64,000 nt of DNA from an uncultured Azospirillum sp. (GTDB lineage Bacteria > Pseudomonadota > Alphaproteobacteria > Azospirillales > Azospirillaceae), in contig NZ_CAMLJP010000005.1 of the NCBI RefSeq assembly GCF_946480385.1, positions 1 through 64,000 on the forward strand, written 5' to 3'. This document shows positions 51,293 through 59,885 of this stretch, one piece after another; position 1 is the stretch's first letter; the number at the start of each line of letters is the position of its first letter. Made by a program: the position numbers and the translations under genes. Under the pieces are notes generated by a model that had not been told where the DNA came from, ran no database searches, and saw nothing but the letters and a program-made list of their open reading frames with translations.

Positions 51293-54271
51293 ATGCGCGT
51301 CAACACACCGATCACCGACCGGGAAGTCCATCTGACCGAGGGGGTTCCCTTGGTGTCCCGCACCGATACCGGCGGGCGCATCACCTTCGTGAACCAAGCC
51401 TTCGTCGAGATCAGCGGCTTTGACGAACATGAGCTGATCGGCGCCCCCCACAACCTCGTCCGCCACCCCCACATGCCGAAGGAGGCCTTCGCCGACCTGT
51501 GGGCGACGGTGAAGCAGGGACGGCCCTGGGAAGGGCTGGTGAAGAACCGCACCAAGGGCGGCGATTATTATTGGGTGCGGGCAAACGTCACCCCGGTGGT
51601 CGAGAACGGCGCCGTCACCGGCTATATCTCGATCCGCTCCAAGCCCGCGCGCGAGGAAGTCGCGGCGGCCGAGGCGCTGTATGCGGAGATGCGCGACGGC
51701 CGCGCCGCGCTGGCGCTGGCGGAAGGGGCCCTGGTGTGGAAGAGCCGCGCCGGCCGGGCCGCCGCCTTCGCCTGGGCCAGCCTGTCGGGGCGCCTGGGCG
51801 CGGTGTTCGGGCTGCTGATCCTGGCGGTGCTGCTGGCCGGCTGGCTCGGCCTGGACGGCATGTCGGATTCCAACCAGTCGCTGCGCACGGTGTATGAGGA
51901 CCGCACGGTTCCCGCCTATCAGATCGGCGAGATCCAGAACCTCGCCCGCGACAGCCGGCAGCGCCTGACCGACCTCGCCGCCGACCTGCGGGCGGGAAGC
52001 GGCACCGGCGACCTCGCCGCAGCGGAGGCTGCGGTGGAGAAGGACGTGGCGGACAATGCCGCGGCGATGCGGCGCCTGCTGACCGACTATCTGGCGACCT
52101 ATCTGACCCCGGAAGAGGCCGTTCTCGCCGAGACCTTCAAGCCGCTGGTCGCGACCTATCTGGAAGGTGGGATCGGCCCGGCGCTGGCGCTGGCGAAGCG
52201 GAAGGACGCCGCCGGGCTGGACGCCCACCTGCGCAGCGCCGTCCGCCCGGCCTTCGCCGACCTGCGCCGGGTGTCCGACGCCCTGCTGGAGCTTCAGATC
52301 CGCGTCGCGCGCGAGGAGTTCGACAGGGCGGAGCGGGATTATGAAAGCCGCGTCGTCCAGGTCGCGGTGGCGATGCTGCTGTGTGCCCTGCTCGCCGTCC
52401 TGTTCGGCTGGACGATCCTGCGCACGGTGCGCCGTCCGTTGAGGGTGCTGGAACGGACCTTCGAGCGCATCGCCCGCGGTGCCCTGACCGACCCGATGCC
52501 GGCCGTCGGCGTGCCGGAGTTCCGGCGCGTGGCGTCGGAGCTGAACGCCATGAAGGCGAAGCTGGCCTATGGCATCCATGAAAAGCACGAGACCGAACTG
52601 CGCCAGAAGGCGCTGACCCGTCAGGCCCTGCTGGAAACCTGCAAATCGATCGAAGGCGACCTCGATTCCACCTGGATGGGCGTGGAGCTGGCGAGCCGGC
52701 GTGCCGGCGACGGCATCCAGCACCTGATGCAGGCGCTGGGCGTGGTGCGCGAAAACACGGTGGTGGTGTCCGCCGCCTCCGAACAGGCCAGCGCCAACGC
52801 CCAGTCGGTCGCCGCCGCGACGGAGGAGCTGAACTCCGCCGGGCACGAGATCGCCCGGCAGGCGGCGCGCTCCAGCGAGGTGGCGCGGCGCGCGGTGGAC
52901 AGCGCCCGCGGCTCCGCCACCGCCATTGGCCAGATGGAGGTCGCGACGGAGGAGATCGCCAAGGTCGCCAACCTCATCAACTCCATTGCCGGCCAGACCA
53001 ACCTGCTGGCGCTGAACGCCACCATCGAGGCGGCAAGGGCGGGGGAGGCCGGCAAGGGCTTCGCCGTCGTCGCCAGCGAGGTCAAGACGCTCGCCAACCA
53101 GACGGCGAAGGCGACCGAGGACATCGCCCGCCAGATCGAACAGCTGAAACAGGCGGTGGGCGGCAGCGTCACCGCGATCCAGACCGTCATCTCGGTGATC
53201 GAGGAGATCGACGAGGCCGCCGCCGCCACCGCCGCCGCGGTGGAGGAGCAGTCGGCCGCCAACGCCGAGATCGGCCGCAGCGCCACCAACTCGGCCGGCG
53301 GCGCCTCCCAGGTGTCGGGCAGCGTTCTGCACATCCGCGACCAGACCGACGAGATCACCGGCATCGCCACCGACGTCAGCCGCCGCATGATCGACACCCA
53401 GGGCGCGGTGGCCGACCTGAAGCGCCGGCTGGTCATCGCGCTGCGCCAGTCGGTGGCGGGCGACCGCCGGGTCTCCGACCGCATCCCGTGCGAGGAGCCC
53501 ATCGGCCTGACCGTGGCGGGCGACCGCCGCACCGTCACCATGCTCGACCTGTCGCTGGACGGGCTGCTGGTGGAGAGCAAGGGGCTGCCGGAACTGGCCG
53601 AGCAGACGCGGCTGACCGTGACTCTGCGCGATGTCGGCGACCTGCCGGCCATCGTCGCCGGCACCAGCGACCTCGGCCTGCATCTGGCCTTCGACGAGCT
53701 GTCGGACGTGCAATCCGACCGGTTGCAGCGTGCCTACACCGCGATGATCGAGGCGGATTCGGCGATCATCCGCACGGTGCAGGACACCGCGGCGGCGCTG
53801 GCGAAGGCGCTGGACGGGGCTCTGTCCAACGGCAGCATCGGCGAGGAGGCGCTGTTCTCGACGGAGCTGTCCACCATCCCCGGCAGCGAGCCGGAACAAT
53901 GCATCGCCCCCTTCACCGAGCTGACCGACCGGCTGTTCCCGGCGATCCAGGAGCCGGTGCTGGCCTCCAACCCGCGCTTCCAGTTCTGCGCCGCGGTCAA
54001 TGCCGTCGGCTATCTGCCGACCCACAACGCCCGCTATTCCGAGAAGCAGCGGCCGGGCGAAACCGCCTGGAACGCCGCCCATTGCCGCAACCGCCGCGTC
54101 TTCGCCGACCGCTCCGGCCTCGCCGCCGCCCGCAACACCCGTCCGTTCCTGCTGCAGGCCTATCGCCGCGACATGGGCGGCGGCCAGATGGTGCGGCTGA
54201 AGGAGGTCGATGCGCCGATCGTCGTGCGCGGCCGCCACTGGGGCAACCTGCGGCTGGCCTATATGCCGTAA
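51293..54271 (+). CDS. PAS-HAMP chemoreceptor with PilZ domain and C-terminal sensor
   Basis: The 992-residue product has an unusual order. An Aer-like PAS domain comes first (about 15-120, with [28 protein letters not shown]), followed by a membrane segment near 168-188, a helical sensor region, a second membrane segment near 355-378, HAMP, and the methyl-accepting signalling domain with its hairpin tip [17 protein letters not shown] PilZ domain follows (R726xxxR730, then D752LSLDG757), which should bind cyclic di-GMP. The last 110 residues contain [19 protein letters not shown] and [18 protein letters not shown], a module seen at the ends of some alphaproteobacterial receptors that looks like a further sensor. 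The PAS form suggests redox or energy taxis. A frame starting at 51203 is longer but its first residues lack similarity. Confidence 0.85.
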   Translation: MRVNTPITDREVHLTEGVPLVSRTDTGGRITFVNQAFVEISGFDEHELIGAPHNLVRHPHMPKEAFADLWATVKQGRPWEGLVKNRTKGGDYYWVRANVTPVVENGAVTGYISIRSKPAREEVAAAEALYAEMRDGRAALALAEGALVWKSRAGRAAAFAWASLSGRLGAVFGLLILAVLLAGWLGLDGMSDSNQSLRTVYEDRTVPAYQIGEIQNLARDSRQRLTDLAADLRAGSGTGDLAAAEAAVEKDVADNAAAMRRLLTDYLATYLTPEEAVLAETFKPLVATYLEGGIGPALALAKRKDAAGLDAHLRSAVRPAFADLRRVSDALLELQIRVAREEFDRAERDYESRVVQVAVAMLLCALLAVLFGWTILRTVRRPLRVLERTFERIARGALTDPMPAVGVPEFRRVASELNAMKAKLAYGIHEKHETELRQKALTRQALLETCKSIEGDLDSTWMGVELASRRAGDGIQHLMQALGVVRENTVVVSAASEQASANAQSVAAATEELNSAGHEIARQAARSSEVARRAVDSARGSATAIGQMEVATEEIAKVANLINSIAGQTNLLALNATIEAARAGEAGKGFAVVASEVKTLANQTAKATEDIARQIEQLKQAVGGSVTAIQTVISVIEEIDEAAAATAAAVEEQSAANAEIGRSATNSAGGASQVSGSVLHIRDQTDEITGIATDVSRRMIDTQGAVADLKRRLVIALRQSVAGDRRVSDRIPCEEPIGLTVAGDRRTVTMLDLSLDGLLVESKGLPELAEQTRLTVTLRDVGDLPAIVAGTSDLGLHLAFDELSDVQSDRLQRAYTAMIEADSAIIRTVQDTAAALAKALDGALSNGSIGEEALFSTELSTIPGSEPEQCIAPFTELTDRLFPAIQEPVLASNPRFQFCAAVNAVGYLPTHNARYSEKQRPGETAWNAAHCRNRRVFADRSGLAAARNTRPFLLQAYRRDMGGGQMVRLKEVDAPIVVRGRHWGNLRLAYMP

Positions 54272-54274
54272 GGG

Positions 54275-54844
54275 TCAGGCGGGCGTGTGCGCCGCCGGCA
54301 CCAGCACGTCGGCGCAGATCGCCCGCACCACCTCGGCGCGGTCGGCGGCGGCACCGGGGGCGAGCAGGCCCTGGCCGAAGGCGAAGGCGTAGAACAGGTA
54401 GGCGCGGGCGAAGGCTTGGTCGGGGGGCAGGCCAAGCGCCACGAACAGGCCGGCGACGCTGTGCAGGCGCTCGCGGTCGACCTCGGCGATCACGCCTTCC
54501 GCCTCGGGATCGCGCCGGGCCCAGTCGCGCACCGCCAGCTCGATCGCCATGCCGCGCGGCTTGCTGCCGCCATAGAGCGCCAGCAGGTCGCGCAGCTGCT
54601 GGGCCGGCTCCCGCCCATCCAGCCGGGTCTGTTCCTTGATGGCGGCGATGCGGCCCGTCTTCCAGCTGTCCAGCAGGGCGTTCATCAGGTCAGTGCGGTC
54701 GCGGAAATGCCAGTAGAAGCTGCCCTTGGTCACCTTCAGGGCTTTCGCCAGCACCTCCACCCGCACCTTGTCGACGCCGCCTTCGGCCAGTGCCGCGAAG
54801 GCGGCGGCCAGCCAGGATTCGCGGTTCTTCGTCTTGGATTCCAT
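54275..54844 (-). CDS. TetR/AcrR-family regulator
   Basis: The 189-residue product has a TetR helix-turn-helix (WLAAAFAALAEGGVDKVRVE, LAKALKVTKGSFYWHFRDR) and a helical ligand domain. The ATG at 54844 lies 72 bases after the stop of the IclR-ANL fusion gene on the same strand, so the two may share a transcript. Together they would give the divergent transporter operon two levels of control, which is an inference. Its stop is three bases from the end of the convergent chemoreceptor gene. Confidence 0.85.
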   Translation of the reverse strand: MESKTKNRESWLAAAFAALAEGGVDKVRVEVLAKALKVTKGSFYWHFRDRTDLMNALLDSWKTGRIAAIKEQTRLDGREPAQQLRDLLALYGGSKPRGMAIELAVRDWARRDPEAEGVIAEVDRERLHSVAGLFVALGLPPDQAFARAYLFYAFAFGQGLLAPGAAADRAEVVRAICADVLVPAAHTPA

Positions 54845-54916
54845 ACCCGTCCTTCGCGCTTTTCCGGCTGCCGCATCCTTAGGAGGCGATCTATACCCGA
54901 AAAGGGCGGTCCGTGA

Positions 54917-56656
54917 CTATTCGCCCTGCTGCATCTGGATCGCGTCGGACGCCCGGCCGCGATAGTGGATGTTGCCGTCGGCGTCGAGGAAGGCGCGGTC
55001 GCCGGTCAGGTAATAGCGCCGGCCGTGGCGGAAGCGCTGGGCGGTGCGTTCCGGGTTGTTGGCGTAGGATTCGAACCAGAACAGCGGGGAGTGGTCGACG
55101 TCGATGGCGATCTCGCCGGCGCCGCCCACCGGCGCCTCGCGCCCGTCGGGGTCGAGGATGACGACGCGGAAGCCGGGCATCGGCCGGCCGAGCGAGCCGC
55201 TTGCCGGCTGGACCGCGTCCCCCTCCTCCGGCGCGTCGGACTCGTAACGGCCGATGCCGTCGGGGTCGTACCGGTTGACGATGAAGATGCCCGTCTCGCG
55301 CTGGCCATACTGGTCGAGCAGGGGGACCTTCACCGTCCGGTTGGCCCAGGCGATCAGGTCGGGCGGCAGCGGCTCGCCCACCACCGACAGGATTCGCAGC
55401 GCGAACTGGTGCGACACGCCGGGATCGGCGCCGTGCCACGCCCGAATCTGCGATGGCGCCGCGGTCAGGTTGGTGACGCCGAACTTGGTCAGCATGCGAT
55501 AACCCTGCCGCACGTCGTACGGCCCGTCGCAGAAGATCGTCGTCCGTCCCAGCAGCAGCGGCCCGACCAGACCGTAATAGGCGCCATAGGCCCAGCCGGG
55601 ATCGGCCATGTTCCAATAGATGTCGTCGTCGCGCAGGTCGAGGCCGATGCGCATGTACTGCTCGATCCCCGACAGCGCCTTGACCGGCAGGGACACGCCC
55701 AGCGGCGTCGGTTCGGATTCCGAGGTGTAGATCAGGGCGAAGGCGTCGCCCTCGCGGTAGCGTGCCACCTCGGCCAGCGGGGCGGCCTCGTGCAGCGACG
55801 ACCAGAAGGGCACGGCGTCGGGTCCGAAGGCCTCGTCGCCCTCCACCGTCACCACCGGCCGGCTGTTGTCGCGCGGCACCTTGCGGCGCAGGAAGCCGTT
55901 GGTGACGATGGCGCGCGCGTCGCTGTCGGCCAGCCGGTAGGCGACGGCCGAGGCGGTGTAGGTGGTGAACAGCGGCATATAGACGCCGCCCAGCCGCCAG
56001 ATCGCCAGCGCGGTGATCAGCAGCTCCGGCCCCTTGGGCAGCAGCACCGCCACCCGGTCGCCCGCCCCGACCCCCATGCCGGCCAGCACGGTGGCGAAGC
56101 GCGCCGAATCGCGGGCCAGCCGGGCGAAGCTCAGTTCCGTCGTCTGGCCGGCGACGCTTTCATGCAGCAGCGCTGCGCGCGCGCCGTCGGCGGCACGGAC
56201 ATGGCGGTCGCACAGCAGCGTCGCCAGCGCGATGGAGTCGCCGCGATATTCCGCACGCAGGAAGGCCGAGGGCCGCACCATCAGGGCGGGCGGCGAGGGC
56301 AACGCCGGTACGGGGGGCGCGGCTTCCGGCGGCTGGAGCGGAGTGACGGGCGGAGCGGGCGGCGGGCGGTGGCGTAGCGCGGCCAGATCGCCGAGCGCCA
56401 CCAGATCGGGACCCAGGTGATAACGCTTGCTGCGGGTGTCCTGCTCCACCAGCCCGTCGCGCGCCAGCGCCATCAGCAGCCGGTGGGCGGTCGCCTTCGA
56501 CAGCCCGACCCCGGTCATCAGGTCGGCCAGCCGCGCGCCGCCGGTTTCGGCGTCGGCCACCGCGCGCAGCAGGGCGATGGCGCGTTCCAGGCTCTGGGTG
56601 CCGCCCGCCGCATTCGGAGCGGCTGGAGAGGGGACGATATCGGCGTGACTGTTCAT
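54917..56656 (-). CDS. IclR-type DNA-binding domain fused to a truncated, degenerate acyl-CoA synthetase domain
   Basis: The 579-residue product starts with an IclR winged helix (about residues 19-90: TQSLERAIALLRAV, GLSKATAHRLLMALARDGL). A Pro-rich linker follows (about 98-130), then an ANL (AMP-binding) domain. The ANL part keeps GVYMPLFTTYTASAVAYRL and the TGD motif at 551-553. However, the ATP loop reads YTSESEPTPLG (310-320) in place of YTSGTTGxPKG, and the A5 motif is YGQRE in place of YGQTE. It stops at GRASDAIQ, so the C-terminal catalytic subdomain with the acyl-adenylating Lys is absent. Only 72 bases follow before the next gene, so no remnant exists. I infer a ligand-sensing regulator, not an enzyme. 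The usual IclR effector domain has been replaced. Starts at 56665 and 56668 are alternatives. Confidence 0.8.
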   Translation of the reverse strand: MNSHADIVPSPAAPNAAGGTQSLERAIALLRAVADAETGGARLADLMTGVGLSKATAHRLLMALARDGLVEQDTRSKRYHLGPDLVALGDLAALRHRPPPAPPVTPLQPPEAAPPVPALPSPPALMVRPSAFLRAEYRGDSIALATLLCDRHVRAADGARAALLHESVAGQTTELSFARLARDSARFATVLAGMGVGAGDRVAVLLPKGPELLITALAIWRLGGVYMPLFTTYTASAVAYRLADSDARAIVTNGFLRRKVPRDNSRPVVTVEGDEAFGPDAVPFWSSLHEAAPLAEVARYREGDAFALIYTSESEPTPLGVSLPVKALSGIEQYMRIGLDLRDDDIYWNMADPGWAYGAYYGLVGPLLLGRTTIFCDGPYDVRQGYRMLTKFGVTNLTAAPSQIRAWHGADPGVSHQFALRILSVVGEPLPPDLIAWANRTVKVPLLDQYGQRETGIFIVNRYDPDGIGRYESDAPEEGDAVQPASGSLGRPMPGFRVVILDPDGREAPVGGAGEIAIDVDHSPLFWFESYANNPERTAQRFRHGRRYYLTGDRAFLDADGNIHYRGRASDAIQMQQGE

Positions 56657-56658
56657 GA

Positions 56659-56675
56659 GGTCCATCATATGGACC
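56659..56675. promoter_or_regulatory. operator copy 1, GGTCCA-N5-TGGACC
   Basis: GGTCCATCATATGGACC is a near-perfect inverted repeat directly upstream of the chosen start of the IclR-ANL gene. A second copy at 56775-56791 differs at two central positions. The site fits autoregulation by the IclR-type domain. Confidence 0.7.
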
Positions 56676-56724
56676 GTGCGGCGCCTTATCGCAACAAAAA
56701 ACATGCACTGGCGGAATGTCAGTG

Positions 56725-56752
56725 TTGAAAACAGACGGAGGCTCGGTATATA
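56725..56752 (+). promoter_or_regulatory. candidate promoter of the ABC transporter operon
   Basis: TTGAAA at 56725-56730 is followed after 16 bp by TATATA at 56747-56752. Start of transcription would be near 56760, which puts operator copy 2 just downstream, a position for repression. Confidence 0.45.
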
Positions 56753-56774
56753 GTCGGGAAGTTGCTCATGAAAC

Positions 56775-56791
56775 GGTCCACAATATGGACC
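56775..56791. promoter_or_regulatory. operator copy 2, GGTCCA-N5-TGGACC
   Basis: GGTCCACAATATGGACC matches copy 1 at 15 of 17 positions. It lies 66 bp upstream of the transporter ATPase start and overlaps the expected early transcribed region. Confidence 0.7.
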
Positions 56792-56856
56792 TCGCCGGCC
56801 GCCAAGAGCCGGATCGTGACCCCGAGAAGCGGTACCAACTAGCAACGGAGGAGGAA

Positions 56857-57753
56857 ATGTCCGGCGCGCCCGTCGCACCACACCCCGGCCCTGGCCAAAA
56901 TTCCCCTGGCCAAAATTCGCCGACCACTCAGGCGGAGACCATTTTCGAGGCTCGGGGCGTCAACCTGCGCTTCGGGGGCGTCCATGCGCTGACCGACGTC
57001 AGCTTCGGCATCCGCAGGGGCGAGCTGTTTTCGATCATCGGTCCCAACGGGGCCGGCAAGACCTCCATGGTCAACTGCATTTCCGGCCGCTATCGGCCGA
57101 CCGACGGCAAGGTCTATTTCAAGGGCCGCGACGTGACGGGGATGACCCCGAACCATCGCGCATCGCTCGGCATCGGCCGCACCTTCCAGAATCTGGCGCT
57201 GTTCGGGCACATGACCGTGCTCGACAACATCATGGTCGGCCGCCACCACCTGCTGAAGAACAACTTCCTGACCGGGTCGCTCTATTGGCTGACCGGCGCC
57301 AGGAAGGAGGAGCTGTCCCACCGCCGCGAGGTGGAGGAGATCATCGACTTCCTCGAAATCCAGCATGTGCGCAAGGCCACCGCCGGCACGCTGTCTTACG
57401 GCTTGCGCAAGCGGGTGGAGCTGGCCCGCGCCATCGCGCTGAAGCCGGACCTGATCCTGCTGGACGAGCCGATGGCCGGCATGAACCTGGAAGAGAAGGA
57501 GGACATGGCCCGCTACATCGTCGACCTCAATGAGGAGTTCGGCATGACCGTGGTCATGATCGAGCACGACATGGGCGTGGTCATGGACATCTCGCACCGG
57601 GTGATGGTGCTGGAATTCGGCAAGAAGATCGCCGAAGGCAAGCCGGAGGAGGTGCTGGCCGATCCCCGCGTCCGCCGCGCCTATCTGGGCGAGGATGACG
57701 AGGAGGAGGCGCCGGCTGCCGCCGTTCCGCCGACCCGGAAGGAGGTCGCGTGA
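56857..57753 (+). CDS. branched-chain amino acid type ABC transporter ATPase, LivG-like
   Basis: The 298-residue product is an HAAT-family ATP-binding subunit with Walker A GPNGAGKTS (62-70), signature region GTLSYGLRKRVELARA, Walker B LILLDEPMAGMN and the LivG-type long insertion (HHLLKNNFLTGSLYWL). The N-terminus carries a short tandem GQNSPGQNSP. AACGGAGGAGGAA before the ATG is a strong ribosome binding site. It opens the operon with the acyl-CoA synthetase, two permeases, the binding protein and LivF. In this setting the transporter probably imports a carboxylic acid, not an amino acid. Its stop overlaps the next start (TGATG). Confidence 0.9.
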   Translation: MSGAPVAPHPGPGQNSPGQNSPTTQAETIFEARGVNLRFGGVHALTDVSFGIRRGELFSIIGPNGAGKTSMVNCISGRYRPTDGKVYFKGRDVTGMTPNHRASLGIGRTFQNLALFGHMTVLDNIMVGRHHLLKNNFLTGSLYWLTGARKEELSHRREVEEIIDFLEIQHVRKATAGTLSYGLRKRVELARAIALKPDLILLDEPMAGMNLEEKEDMARYIVDLNEEFGMTVVMIEHDMGVVMDISHRVMVLEFGKKIAEGKPEEVLADPRVRRAYLGEDDEEEAPAAAVPPTRKEVA

Positions 57754-59696
57754 TGTCCACGTCCACTCTTCCCGATCTGGTCGCCAACGACACCCTGCCG
57801 AAGCTGCTGGCCCTGCATGCCCGCGAGCATGGCGGCGACATCGCCATGCGCGAAAAGGATTTCGGCATCTGGCGCACCTTCACCTGGAGCCAGGTCCATG
57901 CCCGCGTCCGCGCCTTCGCGCTGGGCATGACCAAGCTCGGCGTCGTGCCGGGCGAGGTCGTCGGGCTTCTCGGTGACAACCGTCCCGACTGGGTGATGGG
58001 CGAGATCGCCACCCATGCGGTGCGCGGCTACAGCCTGGGCATCTACCGCGACGCGCTGGACGAGGAGGTCGCGTACCTCATCACCTATGCCGACGTGAAG
58101 GTGGTGTTCGCCGAGGACGAGGAGCAGGTCGACAAGCTGCTGAACCTCGCCGAGCGTCTGCCGACGCTGCAGCACATCATCTATTCCGACCCGCGCGGCA
58201 TGCGCAAATACGACGACCCGCGCCTGATGCCGGTCACCGATCTGGTGGCGATGGGCGAGGAGCTGCACGCGCAGCAGCCGGACCTGTACGACCGCATGGT
58301 CGCCGCGACGAAGGGGGAGGAGGTCGCCATCCTCTGCACCACGTCGGGCACCACCTCCAATCCGAAGATGGCGATGCTGCCGGCGGGGCGGCTGATCCGC
58401 CATGTCGCCAGCTACCTGTCCGCCGATCCCAAGGGGCCGGAGGACGAGTATGTCTCGGTCCTGCCGCTGTCCTGGATCATGGAGCAGGTCTATGCCGTCG
58501 GCATGGGCATGGTGTCGCGGATGCGCGTGAACTTCGTCGAGGAAGCCGAGACGATGATGCACGACTTCCGCGAGATCGGGCCGAGCTTCGTGCTGTTCGC
58601 CCCGCGCCTGTGGGAGCAGATCGCCGCCGATGTGCGCGCCCGGATGATGGACGCCTCGCCCTTCAAGCAGAAGATGTTCGACCTCGGCATGAAGCTGGGG
58701 CTGGAGGCGCTGGCGAAGGGGCAGCGCTCGGCGATGGCCGATGCGATCCTGTTCAAGGCGCTGCGCGACCGGCTGGGCTTCACCAACCTGAAATCGGCGG
58801 CGACCGGCGGCGCGGCGCTGGGGCCCGACACCTTCAAGTTCTTCCAGGCGCTGGGCGTCCCGCTTCGCCAGATCTACGGCCAGACCGAGACGATGGGCGC
58901 CTACACCGTCCATCGCGGCAACGACGTGGATTTTGACACGGTCGGCGTTCCGTTCGACGGCGGCATTGAGGTGAAGGTGATCGACGCCGACCACAACGGG
59001 GTCGGCGAGATCGTCACCCGCCACCCCAACATGTTCGCCGGCTATTACCGCAACGAGACCGCGACCGTCGCCGACATGCGCGACGGTTGGATGCACACCG
59101 GCGATGCCGGCTTCTTCGACAAGAAGGGCCATCTGGTCATCATCGACCGCATCAAGGACATCGCCACCACCGCCCAGGGCGACCGCTTCAGCCCGCAATA
59201 CATCGAGAACAAGCTGAAGTTCAGCCCCTATGTGGCCGAGGCAGTGATCCTGGGCGACAAGCGCGAGTATCTGTCGGCGATCATCTGCATCCGCTTCCCC
59301 ATCGTGTCGAAATGGGCGGAGAAGAATCGGATCGCGTTTACGACCTACTCGGACCTGTCGTCGAAGCAGGAGGTCTACGACCTGCTGCGGGCCGAGGTGG
59401 AGCGGGTGAACCAGACGCTTCCCGAGTATCAGCGCATCTCCAAGTTCCTGCTGCTCTATAAGGAGCTTGACGCCGACGACGGCGAGCTGACCCGCACCCG
59501 CAAGGTGCGCCGCGGCGTCATCGGCGAGAAGTACGGCACCATCATCGACAGCATCTATGCCGGCCAGCCGAAGATCGACGTGGACACCACGATCGCCTTC
59601 CAGGACGGCACCAAGCAGCGCATCCGCACGACGCTGACCGTCATCGACCTGGCTCCGACTGCCGCGGTGAAGAAGCCGCAGCCGGTTGCGGCGTGA
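57753..59696 (+). CDS. long-chain-type acyl-CoA synthetase (AMP-binding)
   Basis: The 647-residue ANL enzyme is intact. The ATP loop is TTSGTTSNPKMAML (about 196-209, K205), followed by YGQTETMGAYTV and HTGDAGFFDKKGHLVIIDRIKD. The C-terminal subdomain continues for over 120 residues with the region around GDRFSPQYIENKLK. It would form an acyl-AMP and then an acyl-CoA. Being second in the operon, between LivG and LivH, it probably traps the transported acid by CoA ligation. The substrate (fatty, aromatic or branched acid) is not evident. The ATG at 57753 overlaps the LivG stop and has GGAGG upstream. It is the catalytic counterpart of the degenerate domain in the divergent regulator. Confidence 0.9.
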   Translation: MSTSTLPDLVANDTLPKLLALHAREHGGDIAMREKDFGIWRTFTWSQVHARVRAFALGMTKLGVVPGEVVGLLGDNRPDWVMGEIATHAVRGYSLGIYRDALDEEVAYLITYADVKVVFAEDEEQVDKLLNLAERLPTLQHIIYSDPRGMRKYDDPRLMPVTDLVAMGEELHAQQPDLYDRMVAATKGEEVAILCTTSGTTSNPKMAMLPAGRLIRHVASYLSADPKGPEDEYVSVLPLSWIMEQVYAVGMGMVSRMRVNFVEEAETMMHDFREIGPSFVLFAPRLWEQIAADVRARMMDASPFKQKMFDLGMKLGLEALAKGQRSAMADAILFKALRDRLGFTNLKSAATGGAALGPDTFKFFQALGVPLRQIYGQTETMGAYTVHRGNDVDFDTVGVPFDGGIEVKVIDADHNGVGEIVTRHPNMFAGYYRNETATVADMRDGWMHTGDAGFFDKKGHLVIIDRIKDIATTAQGDRFSPQYIENKLKFSPYVAEAVILGDKREYLSAIICIRFPIVSKWAEKNRIAFTTYSDLSSKQEVYDLLRAEVERVNQTLPEYQRISKFLLLYKELDADDGELTRTRKVRRGVIGEKYGTIIDSIYAGQPKIDVDTTIAFQDGTKQRIRTTLTVIDLAPTAAVKKPQPVAA

Positions 59697-59725
59697 GGAG
59701 AGCGCGATGCACACCGCCAATCACA

Positions 59726-59867
59726 CCCTCTCCCGCCCCAGGAGAGGGAGGGGACCCGTGCGCGGCACGGGGAGGGGGAGGGGGCCGGCAAGAAGCGGGC
59801 GCCCTGATCCTTGGATGACCCCTCACCCGACCGCTTCGCGGTCCCCCTCTCCCGGGGCGGGAGAGGG
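59726..59867. repeat. 142-bp intergenic inverted-repeat element (CCCTCTCCCG family)
   Basis: The ends are 23-bp palindromes of the same family as those at 35874 and 32149: CCCTCTCCC arms at 59726-59748 and 59845-59867. It lies between two genes of one operon, as at 35874. It could adjust relative expression of the synthetase and the permeases. Confidence 0.8.
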
Positions 59868-59885
59868 ACAGAAAGAGGCCACGCC

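Noticed and set aside
51263..54238. 991-codon open frame on the minus strand
   Set aside because: It lies opposite the chemoreceptor gene, has no recognisable domain, and shows the same antisense composition.
54917..54990. Frameshift hiding the missing ANL C-terminal domain
   Set aside because: Only 72 bases separate the stop from the TetR start and no frame there resembles an ANL C-terminal subdomain.
56657..56881. N-terminal extension of the IclR-ANL frame
   Set aside because: It crosses both operators and the divergent promoter, has no similarity, and would overlap the transporter ATPase start.
57681..59720. 679-codon minus-strand frame
   Set aside because: It is antisense to the acyl-CoA synthetase gene and has no protein similarity.
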